Shown piece after piece: positions 11,599 through 23,230 of a DNA stretch of 64,000 bases. This DNA comes from Tamarix chinensis (lineage: Eukaryota; Streptophyta; Magnoliopsida; Caryophyllales; Tamaricaceae). The stretch lies in NCBI GenBank assembly GCA_030549775.1, contig CM060177.1, positions 68,253,638 through 68,317,637 on the forward strand, written 5' to 3'. The translations under genes and the position numbers were made by a program. The number at the start of each line of letters is the position of its first letter. Position 1 is the first letter of the stretch. The notes beneath the pieces are model-generated. The model ran no database searches. It saw nothing but the letters and a program-made list of their open reading frames with translations, and was not told where the DNA came from.

Positions 11599-12828
11599 AT
11601 GGCTGAAAACTACCCACCGCAACCTACTGCCAATACAAACCCAGTTGTTGTTCTCAATACCAACCACGTTACAACCTCCTTGGTTGCTATAAACACTGCA
11701 GCTTAATTGCCTGTTAAGCTTACACCAAACAACTATCCTTCTTGGCGTGCACAATTCCATTCTTTGTTAATAGGCTATCATCTCCTTGGTTTTCTTGATG
11801 GCTCCAAACCAAGTCCACCTGCCACCATTACAGAGAATGATGCCACTATTTCAAATCCAGAATTCATCACATGGCAGCGCCAAGATCAGCTTCTACTACA
11901 TGCAATACTTGCATCCTTGTCAGACATTGTTATGCCCCTTCTTGCCTCAGCGAATACATCACAGGAAGCATGAACTCGTGCTACTCGACTCTATGCGAGC
12001 AAAACTCGCTCAAGAATTATGCAGTTGAAGGAGCGTCTTCATCTAATGAATAAAGGGACGAAGAAAGTATCTGAATACCTTTAAGCCATCAAATGTATAT
12101 CTGATGAGCTTGCCTTGAGTAATGCTTCCCTGGCTGATGATGATTTGATCATCTATTGCCTTAATGGTCTTGGTTCTGAATTTAAAGAAATTGTTGTTGT
12201 TGTGCAGGCTCGAAAAAACCCCATTTCTTGTGAAGAGCTTCATGACAAGCTGGTTGAATAGGAGGCTGCTCTTAAACGAGATGAAACAAGAATTGATTCC
12301 TCACCTACCACTTCTTATATCATCCGTGTAGGTAATAGCAACAACCACAAATCTAATTCTCAATCTCACTATAATCACCATTCCCATAGCCAACGTACCT
12401 TTAAACATCACACATCACCCAAGAATCAATACCACAGCTCCCACAACCGAAACACCCACTCATCAATTTTTTGCCAAATATGTGATAAGTGTGGTCATTC
12501 TGCAAAAACATATCGTCTCCTTAGCCCATGGCTCATCACACTTCCAATGACAAATCCACTTCCGGATGGGTCATTGATTCAAGCGCATGTCACCATGTGA
12601 CAAATGATTTGAATAATTTATCCCTCCACCAAGGCTATGAAGGTAGTGATGATGTCCTTATTAGAGATGGCTTGGGATTGTTCATTACCCATACTGGCTC
12701 ATCCTCTTTTTCTCATAATTCTCATAAATTTTCCTTATCACATGTTCTTTGTGTTCCCACTATTCAAAAGAATTTAATTTCTGTTTCTATCTTTTGCAGT
12801 ACCAGCAATACTTCTATTGAATTATTTT
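11599..12828 (+). pseudogene. Copia gag and start of pol (protease), broken
   Basis: Begins MAENYPPQP at 11599. It shows the Copia gag landmarks KLTPNNYPSWRAQF and FLDGSKPSPP, then WQRQDQLLLHAILASL, and a zinc knuckle CQICDKCGHSAKTYR near 12472 whose last Cys is Tyr. Protease follows with WVIDSSACHHVT at about 12564, where the DSG active-site Gly is Ser, and VLCVPTIQKNLISVS. In-frame stops occur near 11704, 11971, 12083 and 12260, and the zinc-knuckle/protease join is frameshifted. The segment ends at the CRM-type solo LTR insertion. Confidence 0.85.
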
Positions 12829-12833
12829 CCTCT

Positions 12834-13701
12834 TGATGCAGGAGCATCCAATAAACATAATGATTGTCATATTCATACTAATCCTCAAGGTAAGGAAGAT
12901 GATTTAACTTTCTTAATGTTGGAGCCTATCATGTTAAATATTCTTTATAATTCTTATATGCTTGACATTGAAAAACATTCAAGTTATTCTTGTAGGTATG
13001 TTACATTTTTGTAAGAAGATGATCTTCATACACTTTAATGTATACAAGTATTCAAAGCATGCAAGACTCTGACATATATGGGATGATACATTATAATAAG
13101 AAGATAAAGTGATGATATTCATTATTTATATTAATTTTTTGTAAACCCTAACCCTAAGTATGTTTTATGTAAGTTAGGATATTGCTATAATTTTGTATGT
13201 ATCTTAGTCAATTGTATAGCTTTGTAATATTAATCCTTATTATCATTTAACCAATGATATTATGCTTTGGATTGAGGTTAATATGGGATTAATTCAACCA
13301 TGATTAATGGGTTGGATTAAGTAGGAATACTTTGCTGGTTAGGCTGGCTCACCATCGATCCTTCCTTCTCATATTTATATATTTCCTTTGTGCGCAGCTT
13401 TGTATGTAGAATGAATAATAATATTTTGATCAAACTTTGAGCAAAGTTAGCTAAAGTCTAATCCTCCCTTTTGGGTCGACATTGAGCAAGAAAAATCTGG
13501 GATTCAGCCTTCCTCAACCTATCTTCAACCACAACACATTTGAAGGCCATACAAATTTGTTGAAACCTTTCTACTTGTTTCATCAAGTTCTTCACCTATA
13601 ATCCATCAATTTAATTTGTTTCTTTAGCATTAGATCGTGGGTGAAAGCTTCTAATACAAATTTTGATCCAACCTTTCGTTACTTTGATAAAAACCACATC
13701 A
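12834..13701 (+). mobile_element. Solo LTR of a CRM-like gypsy element inside the Copia element
   Basis: An 868-bp sequence from TGATGCAGGAGCATC to ...CCACATCA, flanked by CCTCT on both sides (12829-12833 and 13702-13706). It is homologous along its length to the LTRs at 35081 and 48123. Copia pol resumes directly after it (VKDLKTGAPLLQGP), showing precise insertion. The first ~58 codons keep a reading frame ending ...HSSYSCRYVTFL then stop, shared with the other two copies. A telomere-box-like AAACCCTAACCCTAA is at 13143-13157. Confidence 0.93.
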
Positions 13702-13706
13702 CCTCT

Positions 13707-14300
13707 TCCTTTACTGTCAAGGATCTCAAAACGGGGGCACCTCTTCTTCAAGGCCCAAATAAGGATGGAATCTAAGAGTGGCCGAGGCATAACCAATCTC
13801 CCTTCTCTCATCCCTATGTGCTCCTAGGAATCAAGGCCACTTAAAAAAAATGGGCATGATCGTCTTGGTCATCCTTCATCCAAATTCTTACGTCACATAA
13901 TCCAGTCAGGTCATTTACCTTTTTTCTTCTAATCGATCGTCAGATTTTCATTGTGATTCATGTTCATGTAATAAAAGCCACAAGATTCCATTTGGCATGT
14001 CATCCTTGCGTAGTTGTGGTCCATTAGATCTTGTCTATTCGGATGTATGGGGTCCTGCACCAGTGTATTCGGTAAATGATTACAAATATTATGTTATCTT
14101 TGTTGATCATTATACCAAATACACTTGGCAATATCCTATCCATCTCAAGTCTGAGGTCATGGATATTTTTATTAATTTTAAATCATTATTCGAACGATAC
14201 CTTGATGCTAAGCTTATCACTCTATACTCTGACATTGGCAGTGAGTATCAAAAAATCAAAGTCTTTCTCTCATCTAATAATGTTTAAAATTTAACAACAC
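13707..14300 (+). pseudogene. Copia integrase remnant
   Basis: Right after the solo LTR the frame reads VKDLKTGAPLLQGPNKDG, then HDRLGHPSSKFL (zinc-binding HHCC region, near 13850). After frameshifts it continues with LVYSDVWGPAP, FVDHYTKYTW and LYSDIGSEYQ (14020-14250), the first Asp and second Asp regions of the DDE core. The canonical LQSDGGGEY has decayed to LYSDIGSEY. The catalytic Glu region is broken. Confidence 0.85.
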
Positions 14301-15100
14301 CACCTCATAAACCCTAACATGCAGAGCACTGCCATCGTCACATTGTTGGAACGAGTCTTACACTTATGCATCAAGCCTCTATTCCTCTATCCTATTGGCC
14401 CTTTTCCTTTCAAATGACCTCTTACCTCATCAACCGCATGCCCACTCCCTCTTGCATTTCCAATCACCCTTTGAAATATTATTTCATTCCTCTCTAAACT
14501 ACTCTAAACTAAAAACCTTTGGTTGCCTCTACTACCCATGGCTCCACCCTTATTCCATATATAAGCTTCAACCCTGCTCTACTCCTTGTGTCCTTATTGG
14601 GTATTCCACTTCTCAAAGTACCTATAAGTGTCTTGATCCCATTTCCAATAAAATCTATACTTCCCGACATGTTCACTTTATAGAGAATATTTTTCCTTTT
14701 TCTAATATTGTCCAATCACTAGTTGCCTCATATTCCCAGTCTGGCTGGACCACTTGCTCGTCCTCACTAACATCACTAGATGCCCCGCATTTCCTTGTCC
14801 CTTCTATCTCTCTTATTCCATCCACCGTTCATACACCATCTCTTGACTCTCAATCTAGCCCTTCACATGATTCTCCCTCCCCGATGACATCTCCTTCCTC
14901 TAGCACTAGTAGCACTTTGTCCCTCGATTCATCACCCTCCCCATCTACTCCACATCCTACACGCACCCATCCCATGGTCACACGTTCCTAGAACAACTTT
15001 TTCAAACCCAAAAAGATTTTCTCAGCTGCCAAACACTCAATCCCCCCTTCTCTAGAGCCCTCTTGTGTCTCCAATACACTTCGGGACCCTCGCTAGCATG
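14301..15100 (+). pseudogene. Copia integrase C-terminus and Ser/Pro-rich linker
   Basis: Frames shift repeatedly. Landmarks are SPFEILFHSSLNYSKLKTFGCLYYPWLHPYS-type residues (14470-14560, split here) and CVLIGYSTSQSTYKCLDP (14590-14640), which are the GKPxP and GYS.xQK..yCL motifs of Copia integrases. A Ser/Pro-rich linker ending PHPTRTHPMVTRS (near 14990) precedes reverse transcriptase, where Copia elements commonly have TR(A/S) sequences. Confidence 0.75.
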
Positions 15101-16342
15101 CCACTATGGTTGATGATTTGAATGCTCTCACTCGTAATGGCACCTAGTGATTAGTCCCTCGACAACCTCACCACAACATTGTAGGTTGTAAGTGGGTCTT
15201 CTGTATCAAGCATAATCCAGATGGAGCAATCTCTCATTATAAGGCCCAACTTTTTGCCAAAGGTTTTCACCAACGTCCTGGTATTGATTATCATAAGACC
15301 TTCAGTCTCATCATCAAAGCAAAAACAATTCACATGGTCATCACTATTGCCTTAAGTAAGGGTTGGCCTATCCATCAATTAGATGTGAATAATTCCTTTC
15401 TTCAAGGCACCCTTCATGAGGAAGTTTACATGATGCAACCCCTGGCTTCCTTGATCAAACCCTGCCCACTCATGTTTGTCGTCTTCACAAAGAAATTTAT
15501 GGCCTCAAGCAAGCCCCTCGTGCTTGGTGCACTGAACTCAAGAATTTTTTCCTCACCTTTGGTTTCACTAACTCCAAGGCTGATACCTCACTTTTCATAT
15601 ATTCTCATGATGATGTGGTTATATATTTTTTAGTCTATGTTGATGACCTTCTCATCACAGGGAACAATGCGGTAGCCTCCTCTTCCTTTGTCGAAGCCTT
15701 ATCCAATAAATTCTCAATTAAAGACCTTAGTGACGTGCATTATTTTTTGGGTGTTGAGGTTATTCCCAGTGCTTGGGGTTTTTTTTCGTACACAACACAA
15801 GTACATTCATGATCTCCTTGTTCGCACTAACATGGCTGGTGCTAAATATGTTCTCACCTCGATGCCCACACCTCAACCCTTAGTTCCACATGATGGTTTC
15901 TCATCTGCAAATGCTAAAGAATATCTTCATGTGGTCAAGTCCTTGCAATATCTATCTCTCACACGCCTGGATATCTCCTTCACAGTTAATAAACTTGCCC
16001 AATTCATGCATTTCCCCACTTAATCACATTGGACGGTTGGAAAATGCCTCCTAAGATATCTCAAAAACACTATATACTTTGGCCTTCACTTGCTCCATAA
16101 TCAACCTCTCTCATTTCATGCTTTTTCATATGCCAAACTAGTGTTCCCTCTCGTATGAATCATGTTTCAATTGATTTTCACTTTTTCCATGACAAAGTTT
16201 CTAATGGCCACCTTTTTGTCTCTCACATTTCCACTCATGACCAACTAGCTGATCTTCTCATGAAGCTCCTTTCCCAGCAATGTCATCAGCTATTACGTTC
16301 CAAGATAGGAATTTCCAATGGAAACACTATCTTGCGGTGACA
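15101..16342 (+). pseudogene. Copia reverse transcriptase and RNase H, broken
   Basis: Visible blocks: VGCKWVFCIKHNPDG (15185), AKGFHQRPGIDYHKTFS (15260), HQLDVNNSFLQGTLHEEVYM (15375), VYVDDLLITGNN (15640, catalytic DD intact) and SIKDLSDVHYFLGVE (15715). RNase H traces are VNKLAQFMHFPT (15985) and STHDQLADLLMK (16230), with an internal deletion of the usual ADWAGC/TRRS part between about 16110 and 16150. The coding end overlaps a purine-rich TTGCGGTGA before the 3' LTR, as in other Copia elements. Confidence 0.88.
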
Positions 16343-16625
16343 TGTTAGAGATAAAAGCTCATTGATCACACGTGAACCTCACCAACACAATTCACTCAAC
16401 AAAATCCCTGAAGACTTGGCAGTAGATAGCCAACAAAACTTCCAAGAATAAAGGAACCACTTACTATTGGTTCACTCATTCAAAATAACATCAAAATACT
16501 TTCGCAAATGCATGCTAAAATATTTCCGCTCCATATGTGCTGATATGTATATATATATATATGTACTGTAACTCAGTTGAGGGTGTGTGAATTAATAAAA
16601 ATAAAAAATTTTTTCAATCTTTTTA
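16343..16625 (+). repeat. Copia 3' LTR
   Basis: Starts TGTTAGAGATAAAAGCTC and aligns with the 5' LTR. Ends ...CAATCTTTTTA directly before the target duplication GTAGA (16626-16630). Confidence 0.85.
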
Positions 16626-16630
16626 GTAGA

Positions 16631-19600
16631 GTGTTCATATAAAACACTTAATGGTTGGAATTAAGTTGCATATGTATGGGTTATGAATAGAATCACTGAT
16701 AGAAAAGAAGAATAACATTTTTGAGAATAACAAGCCATGCAAGAAGTGCTACGCAACACTATCGTGTCAAAGTAGATCAAAGAAGTTCACAGGAGAAAGC
16801 GAAAGCAACCACGGGTTTGTGATGGTCATCATATGTGACAGACCTGACCTTAGGGTACTGCTAGTAGTGTCTCCACACACAAGTCCTTCTAACTGTTGAA
16901 TATTTCATTTTTTCCCTTTTTATATTGTACCACCTTTATGATGCTTTATATTTAATATTAATGAATCTCATATGAATAAAAAAAATGAAAAACAATAAAA
17001 TATCATATTTTATATTGCATGGTACAGGCAATAACTGACCCTGCCCCAAATGAGACACCCTATGCTGACTTGACCTTTTCTTTTAGGTACATGGTCTTAT
17101 TGTGTTACAAGGAGAATGATGGAGTAACCCTTAAGGTTGTCCAACCTCAGCTGATATAGCTTACACATAAGTAATTTTTTTATTTTTTATCAAGGAAGTA
17201 ATTCCTGGCATTAAAGCATTAAAAAACAACAAAAAACAGTCATTAGTGAGAAGACTCATAGCTAATGCCAGCTTCTAGCTCTATTGGCTATTTTTCATAA
17301 TTTTTCCCACTCATCTTCTTTTGTAGTAGTATTTATATGTAGTTTACTTTTTCTTAGGAGAGTGGTGAATATTATTTGATTAAAATTGATCAATATAAGA
17401 CTATTAAGAAGTTTTCTAAACTTTATATATTTATTCTTTAATTACAAGTTGCAATCGCATAGTATTTAAAAATTATATACACAAAGTAATAAATAAGGAA
17501 TATAATAATATAACAATCTAGCAATCCATATATTTTATTTATTCAACATGAAGGAGATATATATTATCACAATAACTTATCACAAAAAATTTCACATAAC
17601 ATGTGTATAAAGGATTCAAAATTTATAGAATATTTAATATAGTTATTATAATTATTTTTTTTAATATTATTTTTAAACAACCTATTATAGTTCAAACACT
17701 TCATTAGTTTTTTCTGTAATAAATAATACATTGCATTAAAAATATGGTCATAAAAGAAATTATTTAACAAAAAATATGAATGAAAATTACACCAATCAAG
17801 TTATATATTTCAAATAATTCCAAACTAGATATAAATATAATATAGGTAAGGCCAACAATTTAACAATAAAGATGAAGTATGAACAAGGAGGATAATGAAA
17901 ATGAATTATTATAGAGGATCAAAATTTACTTTTAATATGTCATTTATCACATAATGTGTTTTCGATACATTTATATAGAAAAATATGGATATATAAATTT
18001 TTGTTCCATTATAATATTAATTAATAATTTTCATTAGAAGATAATTTGTATTTTCATATTATTTATACTACCTAAGTGGTGAAAATATTTTACAAATATT
18101 TTTTCATCTCACTAATTCATTTAAATAATATAGTTATATTAAAATTTTTGAAATTAAATAATAATAACCAAATAACCTTTTCAATTGAATAACTAGTGGA
18201 AAAAGCATATATAATTAAAATACAGATAATAATAATACTTTAACAATAAAATAATAAGTATGATAATTGAAAAGAGTGATAGAGATTGAATTTAAATAAG
18301 AGATATTTTATGATTAAATGATTCTTAAAATATGAATCCTATATGTTGACATGGACATATAAAGGTATGTGATTTTTCTCCGAAGTGAATTTTCTATGAT
18401 GAAATATAAGTAATTATATAAGATAAATTATTGTATTCATACTTTTTAGAATAAAAAAACTTCTTTTAATCAAATAAATAATGAAGAGGTAGATATAAAT
18501 AAATTATGGACAATATACTAATAGCTTAGCAATGTTGAAGAATTATGAGGACTGAAAATATAATGATAGGTAATAACTTTAATGAGAGATATACTATGAT
18601 TGTAGCTTAATATAATTTTATTGTACATATATGTTTTTGTAGAGAGAGAAATAGGTATTCATTTTTCCATAAGTTCTTTAATTTATAACTTGAAGACTAT
18701 TTATAAATAATTGCTTTAAAATTATGTATTTGTTAAAGTTTATGGTATAGTAAAGTAATTATTTATTGATTTATGAATTAAATAATTGAAATTGAATAAA
18801 TAATTTATAAAATTTTAAACAAAATAATTAAAGAATACTTATGTTTAAATTATAGAAAATGTCAATTTTTTGTTTATTTCAGATCATTTTAATAACATTT
18901 ATTTTCATAATCTATACTTTAAATTATTAGAAAACTATGTTTTAGGTAAATTTTTAGTTGCATTTTCCCAATAAGGTATTAAAATTTTTTTATGTTAATG
19001 TTAGGTGGTTTTTTCTAAATTATTGTTTCCTATTATACCCTTGGAATTAATTTTCTTTATTCCTTCTCCATTTCAGTTTAAGACTTAAATAGGGGATACA
19101 AGTAAATTAAGAAGAGTAATGTTAACACCCACGAAATATTTATCATTTCTACTACCAATTGAAAGTTTTTTATATTATTGCTCAAATATACTTTTGTCAT
19201 AAATATTATATCTTTCTATAATAATATTTTTAGTGCTTATGTTAAAATTTTTAATCATATATATTAATATATTTATCTGCATACAATAATACACACACAC
19301 ACATAAATATATAGATAATGTAAGTATATTTTTCTTCATATAATATATGTTTATAGAACTGTACTTGTGTTGCCTTTATTATAATTTTGATGTATATTGT
19401 AGTATATTTATATGCATGAATTAGTATTTATGTATGTTTATAATAGTTATGTATATTTATTTTCAAATAATAGTATATTACAATAATTTCTAAAGTGTAC
19501 ATTTAAAATTTATATTATTATCCTATATCTTAATGGTAATATACTTATATGTAGCAGTATTTTTATCTTCATATAGTAGCATCTTAATCTTACTACAATA

Positions 19601-20050
19601 ATGTACGAAATATATTTTGTGTTTTTTTTTTATTTATTTAATAGTGGATCATATTATTTAGATCTTGTATATACATATATGTGCATTATTTTGTCACTAA
19701 TCAAAGAGATTTTATTTTTCCAATGTACAGATATAGTATGCATATTTAGTAAATATTTTTTGTTTTATTTCCTTCCTAAATGTAATATTATTTAACGAAT
19801 AAGATATAATGGCCTTTTTTTAGTTGATTTCAATTGATTAAGTGCAATGAATTTAAATGTTTATTATATAAGTAAAATATCGTAATTTGAATATTAAAAT
19901 ATGAACCTAATTTGTTATATATTTAATGTATTAAAATGACCAACGTTAAAGTTTCCCAACAAATTATAGCATACTTAAATATTCATTAAATCATAATTTA
20001 AATAACTTTATGATCATAAATATTATAAAATAATTATATTTGACCATAAT
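16631..20050. other. AT-rich spacer, no gene seen
   Basis: Very AT-rich DNA, with a short (CA)n at about 19290. From 16631 to about 17160 it is somewhat less AT-rich. No coding pattern, structured RNA or terminal repeats recognised. Confidence 0.6.
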
Positions 20051-20200
20051 TGTAACACCACAAAAAAATTGAAGTTGAATTTTTTTTATCTCTAAAAATC
20101 ATACGCTATAAGGAGGAGTGTTACTGCTATGATTAATATAAGTTATTTCCTCGACTAGCCTTATACTAACTACAAGGTTAATAGAATAAACTCAACTAAA
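20051..20200 (-). mobile_element. Remnant of a long-LTR 3' end (LTR-H)
   Basis: TGTAACACCACAAAAAAATTG at 20051 looks like the reverse of a long-LTR terminus. It is followed, as in LTR-D, by GTGTTACTGC and by paired AATATAAG and CTTATACT segments (20135-20170) resembling hairpin 1. Beyond about 20200 I cannot follow it. Diverged; the extent is uncertain. Confidence 0.4.
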
Positions 20201-23200
20201 ATTTCATAAAATATATTTTATAACATGAAAGAGTTTAATGTTGACATATGGGAATACTAGTACATAAGAGAGTTAAGTATCAAAACAGGGAAGATTTGGA
20301 AATACATAACATAGTTTCACTACTAGAAACATAAAATGAGACTGGTAGGAAAACAAGTCCGGAATGCTCTCTTTCTATTCCCAACCCTAAAATACCATGG
20401 TATCACTTTGGCCCAACCAAGTCATCATATGTAGCAAAGTCCTCTATAACAACATTATATACCTATATAGACATTAGAGGGTCTACTGTTTGTGAGAATG
20501 AACAACACCCATAAATGATAGATAGATAAGTTTAGGTGGATACACTTTTTACTATACAAACGGAGGAACATAAAACTACCAATAGATTAGATTATAGATA
20601 GCCATTTGATTTTACTGTAAAACTCATCTATTCTTCTTTTCTACCTATATATCCTTCACAATTCATAGCCTTTCTTCATCCCCCATTTGATGCATGTGGG
20701 ATGATGGATTTCTCAAATTGATGAGAATATGCTTTAGTTGTGATGATAATAATTATAATAAGACTCGGTGATGATGGATTAAGGTTTAACACATTTGAAT
20801 AGGATGGAAAGATGGTGGTGATGATTTGAACAAAATAGATATAATTCAATGGTGATGGTTTGAATGATTTGTGGTAATTGGTATATGCATTCGACAATGG
20901 TATATTGATGATGCTAAGCTTTGAAGGTTAGGGATTAGATAAAGGATGAGATCATGGTTTAGGGTTATGGTTAGGGTTTGATTTGAATAGAAAAAATAAA
21001 GTCTTGTTTGGTTCAGATGAAAGATAGTAGGGTTTTGAATGGTAGTTTAGGGTTTCTAATGTGTCAGCTAAATTAGGGCTTTGTTTAAATTTGAATTAGA
21101 GTGGGATTTAGATGATAAATATGGTTGGAAAAATACAAGTTAAGGAGAGTAGAAAAGATATGAGTTAATATCTAATTCATACAGACAAAGAGATTAAAAC
21201 TTTCAAGCTAAATTGTTCACATAGATTCAATTAACTTGAATCTCAAACTCTCATACAGAATTCACTTGTATTCAACTTCAATATTGATATTCAACTTCAA
21301 TGTCTTACACTATGCCTTCTCTGGATGCTTATAGCCATTCTACCACTAGCTAAAAGCATAATTCACAAGAAACCAAACTAAAAGATATTGCAACCTTTAT
21401 GCTAACTTTATACTACTTTATACTAACACTATACTACTTTATGCTTTACCTATTATCCAACTCTACTACTTTATTAATTAGATAATATTAATATTAGTGC
21501 TCGAAAAGTATGAAAATAAACTCCCCATGCACGTGGTCACTCATTCCATGCATGGCATGCATTCCATGCACATGCACATAGACACTTAGATTCTTGTTTA
21601 TTATGTTTCTAGCAACGTAACCATCCATTGATTTTCAAAATTGTGGAAGAAACTTTCCAAATGAAGAATAATTGGTTTCATAATTATGAAAGCTAATTCT
21701 TGAGTGTTTTCTCCTGCATCACCATTCTTACACTGTCGTTTGCTCTTCTTCACCATCCCATCCTTATGTTGCTCGTCATCTTCACCCAATGAAAGCTCCC
21801 ATCCTCCATCACATTCTTTCTCTAATTTCCTTCACTTCTAGTTGTAAATTTCACCAATTCATTTTCATCCATTTCACAACCATCCTTCATCCTCTATTTC
21901 TTGACCTCAAATCCATATTTATCATTTACTCGTATTTACCACCCCATCCTTATCCCCACGCATCATCTTCCCCCAATCACCCATCCCATCCTCCATCATA
22001 TTCTTTCATTCATTTTCTTCACTTTCAGTTGTAACTTTCACTAGTCTCCATTTGTGTCAATTTTACATCTATCCTTCAATGGTTGTCTTCTACTCTATTT
22101 GGCATATACTCCATATTCTCATTTGATCATCATACAATACTCCTTGAATTGTCAATTGTCCACCCTCGGTCCTTCTCTATCAATGATCACTACTCCACCT
22201 TCTCCGTCATTTGTTATCATTTATTCCCAAAACTTTTTACTCCAACTAATCCTAAAATTAATCCTTAAATTACAATATTAAACCATTAAGTATCTTTATT
22301 ATTGTTACATTATCATCTAATCTAGTGCTAGTTGCCCTAAATTTTTGTGTGAATTTGGCCAATTTTGTTTCTATATGGTTTAGGGTTAGATTGTTTGAAA
22401 CCTGATTTTGACCCATGTATATTGGTTGAACTTTAGTAAATCCTCAACTTGTAGTATTGATTTCATAAGCATCTTCATCGTTCTTACATTATCATCTAGT
22501 ATATTGTTAGTTGGATTATATTTTTATGTTTGTTTTTGGTTTTGTCTATGGATAGATTCATTCTAATGGTTTAAACATAGATCTATCTACCTAACCTTCT
22601 CCTCTGATCAAAGTTGAGTCAATCTAGAATTTTCTTCATTTTGTTAAGTTCTATGTTTTATTTTGGTAGAGTTGACTTATATATACTTGAGTTGTAGAGT
22701 TTATTCAAGTTTGTTTCTTCCATTCATCTTATTTAATTTATATTTATTTTTTGGTAGAGGATTAGATAGTAGAAATTGGTGATTTATTATGTTATAGGTG
22801 AATGTATATATAATGGACATAATCAATTCAAATGTTGTGTTATATGGGATCTTTATTTAATTTAAGAAAAAGTTCCATTGATGATACTATGCTTTTATAT
22901 TCTACAAAATTAAGAAGCATGTTGTAATACTTTATTGTTAGCTTCATAACATCATTGGACTAGATAGTAGCAATGGGCAAAAATCCATATTTGGAATTTT
23001 GTTCTTCGTTTAATGTACACGTAGCTTTTTTTTATCATCTTAATTTCCTTTTTTTGTGATAGATTGATTTGTTTTATTGTCTAGGCTTTATGAGTGAAAA
23101 AAAGTTTATTTTCCTCCCTTAAAATGGATTGATATTGATGGTAAGTTAGTCAATCCCAATTCAACACCCCCACATATCTCTTGGTGGAACAACAAAGTAA

Positions 23201-23230
23201 TTGATACCTTGCTTTTCACTAGAAATAACG
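20201..23230. other. Spacer, no recognised gene
   Basis: Unique-looking, moderately AT-rich DNA. Small open frames here (for example minus strand 21601-21789, plus strand 21789-22034) have low-complexity Ser/His/Pro-rich translations and no motif. The final part, from about 23130, leads into the FAR1-like pseudogene and may be its decayed 5' portion. Confidence 0.5.

Larger units (their letters stand above)
11260..16625 (+). mobile_element. Ty1/copia retrotransposon, decayed, with an LTR insertion inside
   Basis: Two ~285-bp LTRs beginning TGTTAGAGATAAAAGCTC (11260 and 16343) flank remnants in Copia order: gag, protease, integrase, reverse transcriptase, RNase H. The 5-bp target duplication GTAGA is exact (11255-11259 and 16626-16630). 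A tRNA-iMet-type primer site adjoins the 5' LTR. Removing the inserted solo LTR (12834-13701 plus one CCTCT) leaves about 4.5 kb, the usual size for short-LTR plant Copia elements. Many stops and frameshifts make it non-functional. Confidence 0.95.

Noticed and set aside
13143..13157. Interstitial telomere array
   Set aside because: Only two telomere units, at a fixed LTR position in three copies; an LTR motif, not a chromosome-end relic.
14395..14991. A 198-codon frame as an independent gene
   Set aside because: It is part of the Copia integrase C-terminus and linker in one of its shifted frames.
21601..22034. Small frames on both strands near 21.7 kb as a gene
   Set aside because: Short, with no recognisable motif; the plus-strand one is Ser/His/Pro low-complexity.
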